From: Pohlia nutans
Taxonomy: Eukaryota > Streptophyta > Bryopsida > Bryales > Mniaceae
Length of the DNA stretch: 64,000 bases
Direction: 5' to 3'
NCBI GenBank assembly: GCA_022496805.1
Contig: CM040092.1
Span: 379,555 to 443,554, forward strand
Shown here: one piece after another, positions 11,876 to 22,354 of the stretch
How positions within the stretch are numbered: position 1 is the stretch's first letter
Layout: each line of letters opens with the position of its first letter
Position numbers and translations under genes: made by a program
Notes under the pieces: model-generated
What the model was told of the DNA's origin: nothing
The model's database searches: none
Seen by the model: only the letters and a program-made list of their open reading frames with translations

Positions 11876-12606
11876 TTTTGACACCCAACGCAGCGGCAAT
11901 AGCTCCTTTACAATTAGTATACATATATACTAAAAAAAGAGAAAAAAAATAAAAATAAAAATAAAAATAAACAAAAAACAAACCTAAATAATAAACAAAA
12001 AAATACAAAAAAACAAAAACAAAAACAATCCCTATATATAATATTCATAAATATAAATAGCACATCATCAAAAGTATACATATATACTATAAAAACTAGA
12101 AAAAAACAAAAAAAATCTACAAACATATACCTAAAATCCAAACAACTTCTAAAAATAATAAAATTATTAAATACAAAAATAAATAATTACAACTCTATCT
12201 CCCTAAAAACCAACAAAAAATATAATATATATATAGTATATATCTATACTATCTTAAAAATTCAAAAAAAGAGAAGTAAAAAACCCACACTCAAAATATC
12301 TAACAAAAAACAACATGCAAAAACCGCTAATCTAAACTACAAAATTCCAAAAAAAACTAAAAACCATCCTAAAAAATTACCAACATGAAACATTTACTAC
12401 CATAATAAAACCTAAGTGGCCTCGGCCTAGCGGCCTCGGCCAAATAAAACATAAAATAATACTAATGTACGCAACTAACAAAATGTCATACAAAAACACT
12501 CCACCCAAAAAACACCTAAACAATACTTGTAAATACAATAGATATCAACACCAAAAATATAAAATTTACGCTACTAACAAAAAAACTATTATAGCAATAA
12601 TAATAA
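11876..12606 (+). other. A-rich spacer between ORF1 and ORF2
   Basis: This spacer is strongly A-rich with many stops in all plus frames. At 12418-12446 a short repeat (TGGCCTCGGCC / GCGGCCTCGGCC) stands out as the only GC-rich patch. Stops at 12592, 12598, 12601 and 12604 end the frame just before the ORF2 open region. Confidence 0.5.
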
Positions 12607-12711
12607 AAAAATAAATCTTTAAATCCTTGCAAGAAAAAGAACAAAAAACACCTCCCTAACAAAATCAAAATTACCACCATTCCAATCTATGAAATTAACC
12701 ATAGCTTAAAA

Positions 12712-12756
12712 TTTTTACTACTCCTTTGTGGTGACGTCGAAACAAACCCGGGACCA
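12712..12756 (+). other. 2A ribosome-skipping motif
   Basis: In frame with ORF2 the sequence reads LLLLCGDVETNPGP, then MP. It matches the 2A consensus D(V/I)ExNPGP exactly, with the usual hydrophobic run just before it. By family knowledge the ribosome skips the Gly-Pro bond, here between codons 12751-12753 and 12754-12756. No ATG lies in this frame between the stop at 12604-12606 and the motif, so how the upstream peptide starts is unclear in this copy. Confidence 0.85.
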
Positions 12757-13387
12757 ATGCCAAACATACTTAAAACACACCCACCATCACATAAAAACAG
12801 AAGCAAAACATATTTCATTCCATGCACAATAAAATTGCACCCAGAATACCAACATTTAGCAAAAAAGTTTGCTCCTTGTTTAAAAACAACACACCCAAAT
12901 CACCCTGAAACATCTACAGACTATCCACACCTCTCCAGATTCATACATATAAACCAACACCATCCACCCGCTCGTATGTTATACGCACTCATTACTACAA
13001 TAAGTCCATTATTAGAAACATGTGATCATCAATTAATACGAACACCCGATCTAGACTGGACAACAATACTCCTTGAAAGAATGGCACTACTTCAAAACCC
13101 CCCCGAACGACACATTTCAAACCCACACCCTTACATTGAATTCAAAAACTCTAACCAAAACCTAATTAACCCCCCTAATACCATCCATAAACAATTATAT
13201 GATTTTATCAATCAAAACAATAATTCACTAAATATACAAATACTAACAAACAAATTCCCATTCCTACCCGAAAGTTTACTAATAGAATCTCTTAAATGCA
13301 ATATACCTATAAATGAATATTCACACCCACCTCCACTACCCAACATACCATTACCGCAAACCCAAGAGACTCAAACAACAAAACACA

Positions 13388-14160
13388 ATACACACATCAT
13401 TACATGGAACGCCTCATCTTTAAACACAGCCCTACCAAACCTACAAAACTTAATCTCAAACACCACAACAAACCCAGCAATTATCACAATACAAGAAACT
13501 AAACTAACCGCAACAAAATCAACAAAATATATACAAAATCTATTCCCAAAATACAAACTAATCTTCAACAACACCCACGCCTTAACAAGATGCATGCAAC
13601 AAAGAATGCCGTATATCCCTGCAAGAGGCGGACTTCTCACTCTAATAAATAACAAATATGCATACCCAGGAAATATCACCAAAATACCTACTCCAGCCGA
13701 AATCTCACCATATTTACAAATTATACAAATACATAATGTACCATTACAACCTTGGCTAATTCTACACATGTACATGCCTTCCCACTTAGAAGATATTCAA
13801 TATATTACAACAATACAACAAAAAATAACACAACAAATCATAGCACACCCAAACCACACATACATATTATGTGGTGATTTTAATAGAGACATAGCCCTTA
13901 TTGGAAGACAAAACGAATCCAACATAACACCTCCGCAAACAGAAGACATAGAATGGCGTGCATTCATAGACACTCTAAATCTAACTTACATACCAACAAA
14001 TAGCACATTCACCAGACAACGAGGTCAAAACTACACTCAAACAAGTTTAATTGATGGATACTACATCAAAACCCCCAATAATACATTGTATACTTCAACC
14101 ACAAACCACGATTACAACCTAAACTCAGACCATTCACCAGTCACCCTACAAATACCACCA
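13388..14160 (+). other. APE-type endonuclease domain of ORF2
   Basis: Motifs in order: HIITWNASSL, IQETKLT, LHMYMPSH, LCGDFNRD, SLIDGYY and NSDHSPV. These carry the Asn, Glu, Asp-x-Asn and Ser-Asp-His catalytic positions of exonuclease III-like LINE endonucleases. The domain itself has no stop. The nonsense codon at 14374 lies after it. Confidence 0.85.
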
Positions 14161-16999
14161 AACACACTATTAGCCCGCTCCACACAACCAAAAACAAATA
14201 AACCACCAAGGATTCTAAATCCCATCCCACAAGATAACATAGAAAAATTCAAAACACAATTTTTCGAAGAAAATTCACTCCAAATCAATGAACTCACTAC
14301 AATATTGATGAACGAACAATTAACAAACAACCAATGGCAAACATCTTGTACAAAATTAGACCACTTAATACAATAAATATCAGAAAAAATCCAAGAAACC
14401 TGTAGTGCTCCACCCCTACCCTCACTAACACGCCGCACAGCTCAACAAGGAGGTTTTTTGCCAAGAAAACTCCAAAAACAATGGAAAAAACACCTATCTA
14501 CCTACCACTTAATCAGAAAAGCAATATACATAACAAAAACCATACCAGCTTGGCAAAATCACCCAATAATAGAAGAATTAAAAAACTATAACCACATTAC
14601 CATCCCTCCACCCCCTAGCCCAGAATTAAATCCACAAGAATGGATTAAAACTCTAGCAGAACTAGCTAAAACCGCAAACAAACAAGCACGGAAAATTACC
14701 ACTAAATACACCCAAGACTATGTTAAAAAAGCAATCACAAAATATAGACAACTATATGAAAAAAGCCCCAAGAAAATAAATAAAAAAGTTTTTAAGAACC
14801 AAGTAACACCACCGTTAGATTGCATTATGGATAGAAACAACAACATACTAACTAGCCCAGAAGACATAGCAAATGAAATTTATATTCAACAATCAATTAG
14901 TAATAGACCTACAGTCCCAACATGTTATTACCAACCAGAACATCCAACCAATTGCACATGTGGAGTTAAACAATACCCATGGCATGATCTAGAAGGATTT
15001 ATAATAGATACAAGAGGAGTCCCTCAAACACCACTACATGAATACTTCGACCAAGAAACATATGATTTATGTTTAAAACACCTATCCAATAACAAAACAC
15101 CAGGCCCAGATAAAATTCCAAACTCAATTTTAAAAAATATGCCTGAAAGCTTTCATAAACTACTATTCCTATTTTTCACCCACTGCTACAAACAGAAAAA
15201 AATCCCAGCATCATGGAAAATAAGTCTAACCATACTTTTGTACAAAAAAGGGGACCCATCACTATTACCAAACCACAGACCTATAGCACTTGCAAACACA
15301 ATCTATAAATTATATACTAGCACACTAACACTAATACTATCATCGTATGGTGAAAAATATCAAATACTACACGACAGTCAAGAAGGATTTAGAGCAGAAA
15401 GAAGTACATCCAGACAACTACAACTACTCATAGCAGCCCTAGAAGACGCTAGATTTACCAACCAAAACATATACCTTCTATACATAGACTTTAAAAATGC
15501 ATTTGGTTCCCTTGACCACGCTAGACTACTAGCTATAATGAAAGACCTTGGATATCCATTAGATGCAGTAACACTAATTGGAAATATTTACTCACACTCT
15601 GCCACCATATTTACCGGTGAACACTTCGGCAAAACAAAACCAATACCCATTCAAAGAGGCACCATCCAAGGAGATACACTAAGCCCATATTTATTTCTGA
15701 TATTTCTTGAACCACTACTTAGATGGTTACAAAGAGGTAAAAACGGGTACACATTTGGTACATCGAAATTAACCATCAGCTCTGCAGCATACGCAGATGA
15801 CCTAGCAGCTATAACAAATAATCTCCAATCACTACAAAAGCAATTAAACAAACTAGATAAATTCTGTGAATGGGCTGGAATGGACTTGGGTGTACAAAAA
15901 TGTGCCATCACTGGATGCCCCAACAAATCCAAACTAAAACCTGAAAAATTTAAGACCCAAATACAAAACCATAACATATCTTACAGAAATCAACCAATAC
16001 CCGTTCTACATCAAAATGAACCTTATGTATACTTAGGCATTCAGCTAGTACCATCACTAAAATGGAAACTCCAAACACACATCACTACAAACAAAATAAT
16101 AGACCAATGCAAACAACTAGCCAAATGCCCCGCCACAATTAAACAAAAAATTAGCATGGTTGACACCGTCATTAGAGCAGGCATTGCATATAGTTTTTAT
16201 GCAGTCCCATACTCACTACCGACAATCAAAAAACTAGATAAAAAAATTATAGGAATCCAAAAAACAATATGTGGACTACCAAAATGCACAGCAAATGTAA
16301 TAACCCAATTACCGCACGAACTCTTTGGTCTTGAAGCCTTCTTACTAAAAAACGCATATCTACGATGCATCGGTGAACAACTTAGAAATGCACTTAACGA
16401 CCAAAGGAGACTAGGTATAATATATAAGGGACTTATACACCACATATTAGCCAAATATGGAGGCGCGGAAGAAATCCCAAGAATCACACAATATAATTGC
16501 ACTAATTCACCAACCATCCGTACATTATTTCTACTAAAAAATGCTGGAGGAATTCACCTCAAAAGTACAAATGAAAATTTCCTACTACATATGACAGAAT
16601 TGGAACGAGAATGGCGAGCACAATCAACAAATGAACTTCCACTTCTCGACCCCGAACTTTCACTCAAACTTTTACACAAATTATTAATCAATAACATATA
16701 CGAAATAAAACACATCACCCTTCCCAACGGAACAACCCTTATGACGCCAGAAAACTTTAAAACATACTACAAAACACCAACCAAACTAGAAAAAAGCGCA
16801 CTTCAAATAGCTCAACAATTGTTCTGCTACCCAAGTTGCACACCAGATTGCCCAAACCCATGTGCAAGACACCCACCCGCCCGTACGCTTAAACCAAGAT
16901 TCATCTCAAATAACCAAAACATATTACCAAGAGCACCAGCTAACCCACCTCAAACCCCAGCCCCACAACAACATCTTCACCCAAACCCACCCCCTAAAA

Positions 17000-17155
17000 T
17001 TTCCCATTGACATAATATTAAACCACAAAACAAATACCTCAAAAGATAAATATAAAATAACAAAAAAATATAACACATACCTATGTCAATGGACTCTTCA
17101 AAACAACGATACATACAACAAATGGATGCCACAAAGAGAACTCTTTCCTTTTAAC
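17000..17155 (+). other. Chromodomain-like segment of ORF2
   Basis: In the frame shared with the downstream RNase H part, the sequence runs FPIDIILNHK, then YNTYLCQWTLQ, then YNKWMPQRELF. This follows the chromodomain layout (I-L-x-H-x-x ... Y-L-V-x-W ... x-x-W-x-P-x-x-x-L), with aromatic residues at the expected methyl-lysine cage positions. Chromodomains are known at integrase C-termini of plant chromoviruses, not usually in LINEs. The assignment rests on this pattern only. Confidence 0.5.
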
Positions 17156-19081
17156 CACCCAACAACCATTGCACACAACATCAAACTACTAACAGAATAG
17201 TACACAAAACTACAACACAATCACTATAAAAAAATTATTAACACACACTTCACTCTTGAACAGAGCAGAGATACAAGATTCATCCCTCCTCCCACATCCA
17301 CCCCGCTTACACACATACACATACAAGAATGTAACCCGGAAAAAGACATTATTTCCAATTACGATACCATACAAATCAATAATGAACAAACCCACCTATT
17401 CGAAGATACCGGTAGACACCTTATCACTATACCAACCACGAGACTAAAATGGCTATGGCAACAATATAACAAAGCAATTTATAGCTCACACGGCCTAGTA
17501 CCACAAACACAATCATTTGAAAAAGAAGTAATATGGCTCTATCAAAGATACAACCATAAAATCCCCAGAAAAGACCCACTAAAAGCAGCACAACATACTC
17601 TACCAACAAGTATTTTGGACTCCATTACTACCTCCTTTAATATCTCCCACTCATACTTCTCTTCACCAATAACATGTTCCACACAAATTTCAGAATTTTA
17701 CTCTCCCTTTGCAAGAGATAAAGTCTTTGGATCACTCGGTACCGCCTTCCAATACAAATGGAAAGGCATAGGCTACGCCCACCCACATAATGAAGAAACA
17801 ACCCAACAAGCAATTCACTGGGCAAGATTGGCAGCCAAAACCGACCCAAATACCATTACTATACTGGTAATACCAGATACAAATTGGTACCAAAATTCCT
17901 CCCCACATATGGGGCCTTTTTCAGACACCCATACAATTGCCCACTTCGCCGCAGACTCCATCACATACGAAGAACCAACAATCCCACAAGAACTCCATAA
18001 ACCAAAGACAGAACCCCTCGTAATCCGCGTCCTATGCATTCACCACCAAGATCACAACATTGGTACACCATACCAAATAAATACAATTAAAGCAGCAATT
18101 GAAAACCTACAAATCCCACAATATCACATACAAAATGCTCCACGTACCCACCACAACACACCGGTCAATAAAAATAAAAAATGGAACAAACTCACATACC
18201 CGCCTTCCACCAACCCAACCACTTTAAACACGCCACCCCTACCAAACTTTGTGACAAACACTACCCCTAAATTCCAACCACAACATAGCTACTATACCGA
18301 TGGATCCTTCATACCTCCTGAACAAGCCCTCGACGGACACTGGAAAAAAGAAAAAGCCGGATACGGAATATACAACTCCACAAAGGCTGACATGCAAATA
18401 TCAGAAAGATTACCAGGCCTACAAACATGTTTTCGAGCAGAAATAATGGCTATACATCAAACACTTATTTTAATCACTACTAAATACCCAGACGAACCGG
18501 CAAATATATTTACAGATTGCCTCAACTGCCTATACAATCTAAACACACACATTAAAAATCCAACCACACACAACAATCACGCGGATAAAACCATACTAAC
18601 AGACTTGGTAGAAATGTTAAAAGCTCGTACTCAACCCACCACATTCCACAAAGTTAAAGCACATACCAACATTGAAAGCAACGAACAAGCGGATAAACTT
18701 GCAAAACTGGGGGCCAGAAAAGAATACTTCAGAGCCACAAGTTCATATGAATTTGCACATACAACACCATTCTATTTTCAAAAAGATATTAGGTCAGGAC
18801 CTATAAAACGACCAGATAAAGGCCCCGTCAGATGTCTCCAAACATATCTAACCAAATATGACCAAGAAAATAACCTTGAAGAAATGGCAATCAAATTTCC
18901 CAACATTTGCAAATGGACCATGAACCCAAACATCGATAAAGAACTATCAAATACATTTTGGTCCAATCCTACAATCACCGACTCACAAAAAACAATTATA
19001 TTAAAACTTCGTACTGGCCAATATATGGGTAATGCTAGAAAACAACTATTTTTTGGTAGAGAAAGATTCCCCTCAATAACA

Positions 19082-19743
19082 TGTTCTATCTGTAACTCTG
19101 CAGATGCAGACACATGGCTACACGTACTCCTAAAATGCAATCACCACCATATTCACGCCATTAGAGTCAAAAGACACAACAAAGCAGTTTGGGAAATAAG
19201 GAAATTAATCCTTTCATCACAAAAATCTAGATGTTACACCCTCATGAACGCAGGAACATTCAACAACCCCCAAGAAAACACAGTACCCCCATGGCTACTA
19301 CCATGCTCATGTGAACAACAAAGATGCCATTGCAACGCTAGATTCAAACCAGACATCCTTTGCGTAAAAGGACTCCCATACAATAATGACCCACCATCTC
19401 ATCCATCAAACAACCTCACAATTCAATTTATTGAATTTACATAGTGTAATGACAGATTCCCACAAACAACAATAGATATCAAAAATCAGAAATACAACCA
19501 CTTATTAACAACATTATTAATTTAGGATGGAAAGTTGACCCACTCATAGTCATCACGGCAGGAGCTAGAGGCACAACACATATCCCCTCGATGAAACTCC
19601 TTGAAACAAAATTTAAATTACCAGAAACTACCATTAAACACACATTCAAAGAAATAAACACCATTGCTATACATCATGCCAGATCAATTATTCTACATAA
19701 AAGAAAAATAGAAAATAACCAACCACTACCAACAGATTACTAA
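19082..19743 (+). other. CCHC plus restriction-like endonuclease domain of ORF2
   Basis: CSIC, then TWLHVLLKC (C-x2-C-x9-H-x4-C) and VKRHNKAVWEI, match the zinc-knuckle and RHN block that precede the R2-type restriction-like endonuclease. KPDILC (19345-19362) and IEFT (19430-19441) supply the PD...E core, and KY plus GWKVDPLIVITAGARGTTH follow in the next frame up to TAA 19743. A TAG at 19442 and a frameshift near 19490 break it in this copy. Confidence 0.7.
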
Positions 19744-20238
19744 ATAAAACAAAACTACCAAACAAAAGGGGAGTAATCGTGAAGACCACTTCTTATTTCC
19801 TTTTTGTTTGATTAGCTCATAGTACACACTTGTCTCAGGTAGATGGGACGGGGCCGGTTGGCTGGAACAAACTTTCCTGCCTATGAATAATTCACTAGCA
19901 GCACCAAGTCATGTATATTACAACAAACGCTCAGACGGACTCCACGGGAATCGAACCCGGACCGTACAATTGTAACATAAACGCCCTTCTCCAACCAACC
20001 TTGGAAACATGACTTGGCAATCTCCAGCAAAACAAACTCCAATTTATACCCGGGCTAGTTCTAAATATAACATATTCTACTAGTGTTACTAGTATTTATC
20101 TCTGGTCACTAAAGTGTCTATTCTCGAAAGAGGTGAGTAGTCTTGTACCAATGGACCTTTGTCTGGTGGGCATTGGCTCATTGTCAAGACGAACAGACAC
20201 TTTATTCACGCCGGCCTCGAAAGTGGACCGGTGTTCAT
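19744..20238 (+). other. LINE 3' untranslated region with tRNA-like module
   Basis: An 11-bp inverted repeat, CCAAGTCATGT (19904-19914) and ACATGACTTGG (20007-20017), encloses a minus-strand tRNA-like T-arm (GGGTTCGATTCCC, the complement of 19953-19965) and an A-box-like TGGTTGGAGAAGG further up the same strand. Further pairs follow: AAGTGTCT (about 20110) with AGACACTT (about 20197), and CCGG...CCGG around 20211-20231. Structured 3' ends commonly serve as the template recognised by the LINE reverse transcriptase. Confidence 0.45.
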
Positions 20239-20254
20239 ATCTATCTATCTATCT
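20239..20254. repeat. (ATCT)4 tail of the LINE
   Basis: Four ATCT units end exactly at the right target-site duplication. Short simple-repeat tails in place of poly(A) are typical of several LINE clades. Confidence 0.8.
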
Positions 20255-22354
20255 ATGTGGAGAAGGTGATGGAATTTGGACAAGGCAAATGGGCAATGAA
20301 AATGAAGGTGATATAGGATTAGTCTATTATGATGTGAGGTGTGACAGATGAAGTAGGTTATAAACCACAACGATACAGGAACTGCATGGAAGCATTTTGG
20401 GAGCCATCTGGTGGAAGACATGGCTGGGTGAACAGAGAGGATTCTATATTTTGTAGAAAGATTATAGATGTACCAACAATAACAAGAAGTGAACACTTAA
20501 AGGTGAAGTTCATTTCTATACAAGAAGTACAAATTGAGAATCAAGTAACTATTCTCAATGAAGCAAAGCCACACATACTTGAATAGATTGCGTTGTAAGC
20601 AAAAGGCATGGATGATGAGTGGATGCATAGCTAGTTAGATCTTTACGAGAATAGAATTGTATATGTTATACAATATATGGTTTTCTATATAAGGTGTTGT
20701 GGTATTAAAGGAAAAAATGTGTACTACTATTATAAAATGTAAACAAATACACGATTTTTATGTAACACAAGGAATAATTGAATCTTCTTTGTATGTTTGT
20801 AGCTCATATCTAAATTCATACAATGTGCTTGTATGATCATTTAAAATTCATGCACAAATAAAGGATTAAGACTTTGGATGTTTTTAACGATGTCAAAAAA
20901 ACTTTGTTTTTCAACATTTTTGCAGAACATCATGCAAATTATTTTCTATACCTAATTTTTTTTTAATTTTTAATTTTTTTTTTGTGCTCAAATTGGGAAG
21001 GTCTGAAAATTGAGTTTGAAGAAAGTCTGATTTAAAACTCAATTCAACCCATAATGCTTTGAGAGATCATTTCTTGGTTGATGCCCCCTTTTATGAGGTG
21101 CCTTAGACTAAAACTTTAAAGATTTGTTTAGATTTTAATTATTTTCTAAAAAAAATCAATTATGCTTTTGAATCTAATTTGAATCAAATCAATCCAAGTT
21201 AAACTCCACTTAGGGGAATTTACAAAAAACAAAACCGCTACACAGTCTTGTCTTACAAGTTTTACTATTTTGAAAAAGTAATGTTGTTCTTTTGAGTACG
21301 TCTATTTTGTTTTACAATTATAACCAATAATACCAAATTTTGAATTCTAAAAATATAAAATGTAATTTTATTGATTTTCTAATGTTAAATACTTCTAAAT
21401 TTTATTAGTGAAGATCTAAAAATATTTTGGGAATTTAGACCGTAAGGAATATTTTTAAAGATTTAAGAATAATATAAACTATTTAAAAAGATTCCAAAAG
21501 ATTCCAAAAGATTCCAAAAGATTCCAAAAATTTCAATTTTACAATATTAAAATATTTTTCATATTTTCCCTATTTAATATATTACGTCGTTAAATTGATT
21601 GTTTTACAACATTAGAATTTTTTTCGTTCTAAACTATGACACTTGTAGTACAAAAACACCCCTGAGAATAAGTAGTATAATATTATAATATTTTTTAATA
21701 CTTTCTGTTCTTTATATATATAATATTAACCCTTTGACGCGCCAGCGTCCATATTCTGGACGCTGGATGATTTCTGACGCGTCCTTTCACCACATATAGT
21801 GATGTTTTTCATCCATCCAATTTTTTTAATTCTTGTGCTAGTTGACTACCATTTGTACGATACGGATCTTCAAAATAAGATATCGAGAATTTATGAAAAA
21901 TAGCAATAGTGGTTTATGTCAAGTTTCATTCTTAGTTCAAACATGATTTTTCAAAATAATTAAAATAAAATAATGAAAACCATACCATCTTGTAGTGCAT
22001 GTTATTCCAATTTCATTACAATATTTTTAAAAAATTTAATGTTAACTTTGGATTTTTAATTGAATTTCAAGAGAAAAATTTGCAAAATCAATTAAAAAAT
22101 ATTAACAATAAATATGATGAATCCAACCGTACAGGTGTTATCTTCCCGCTAACATTTATATCTTTGTTTTGTACATCAACTCCATTTTAATTTTTTATCA
22201 AACATTTTATAACGAATATTTGAAAACAGTGTTGAATTGGGACGTTAAAGGGTTAACTACATTATTATATACAATAAACTTGTTGACTCTATTTTAAAAG
22301 AATTAATCTAAATTTTATATTTTTAAATATATATTTTAATTTTTTTGGTGAAAT
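20255..22354. repeat. 2.1-kb repeat unit, copy 2
   Basis: Second copy of the unit at 4181-6280, with one base different by eye. Its first 15 bases are the right LINE target-site duplication. It includes the second copy of the TTAA-flanked MITE (21727-22256). Confidence 0.9.
21727..22256. mobile_element. TTAA-flanked MITE, copy in repeat unit 2
   Basis: Same element as 5653-6182 (TTAACCCTTTGACGC ... GACGTTAAAGGGTTAA), carried along in the duplication of the 2.1-kb unit rather than inserted separately. Confidence 0.8.

Larger units (their letters stand above)
12607..19743 (+). pseudogene. LINE ORF2 polyprotein: 2A-APE-RT-chromo-RNH-REL
   Basis: The open region begins after TAA 12606, and the first ATG in frame is 12757, directly after a 2A motif. 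Domains: APE endonuclease about 13388-14160 (WNASSL, QETKL, GDFNRD, SLIDGYY, SDHSP); reverse transcriptase about 15080-15960 (NKTPGPDKIPN, YIDFKNAFGS, GTIQGDTLSP, catalytic YADD at about 15789); chromodomain-like 17000-17155; methyltransferase-like 17690-18045; RNase H 18290-18720 (TDGS, RAEIMA, FTDCLN, NEQADKLA); R2-type CCHC then PD-(D/E)XK endonuclease 19082-19740. Lesions: TAA at 14374 and TAG at 17198 and 19442, plus frameshifts between 16862 and 17008 and near 19485-19500. Otherwise the frame is continuous. The product would make target-primed cDNA in the nucleus. Codons are extremely A/C-rich. Confidence 0.85.
6296..20254 (+). mobile_element. Giant non-LTR retrotransposon, Dualen-like
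   Basis: The ends are set by a 15-bp target-site duplication (ATGTGGAGAAGGTGA, 6281-6295 and 20255-20269) and an (ATCT)4 tail at 20239-20254. At about 13.96 kb it is roughly twice the usual LINE length. Order: a relatively GC-rich 5' region with broken ORFs (6296-9690), an AT-rich intron-like stretch (9688-10237), ORF1 (10238-11875), an A-rich spacer (11876-12606), ORF2 (12607-19743) and a 3' UTR with a tRNA-like module (19744-20238). From about 11.9 to 19.75 kb the plus strand is very rich in A and C and poor in G and T. The insertion split a tandem pair of 2.1-kb repeats. The copy is damaged (lesions listed under ORF1 and ORF2), so it is probably not autonomous now. Confidence 0.88.

Noticed and set aside
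14374..19444. Stops at 14374, 17198 and 19442 as U-to-C RNA-editing sites
   Set aside because: Such editing is known for organelle transcripts of some plants. This is a nuclear element that also has frameshifts, so simple mutation is the better explanation.
19935..20016. Functional minus-strand tRNA in the LINE 3' UTR
   Set aside because: The T-arm is good, but the anticodon arm and acceptor stem do not close properly. Kept only as a tRNA-like module.
4181..22354. LTR retrotransposon with 2.1-kb LTRs
   Set aside because: The direct repeats lack TG...CA ends, a primer-binding site and a polypurine tract. They contain an unrelated MITE, and the internal ORFs are of non-LTR type (APE, YADD RT without integrase). 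The 15-bp duplication and ATCT tail fit a LINE.
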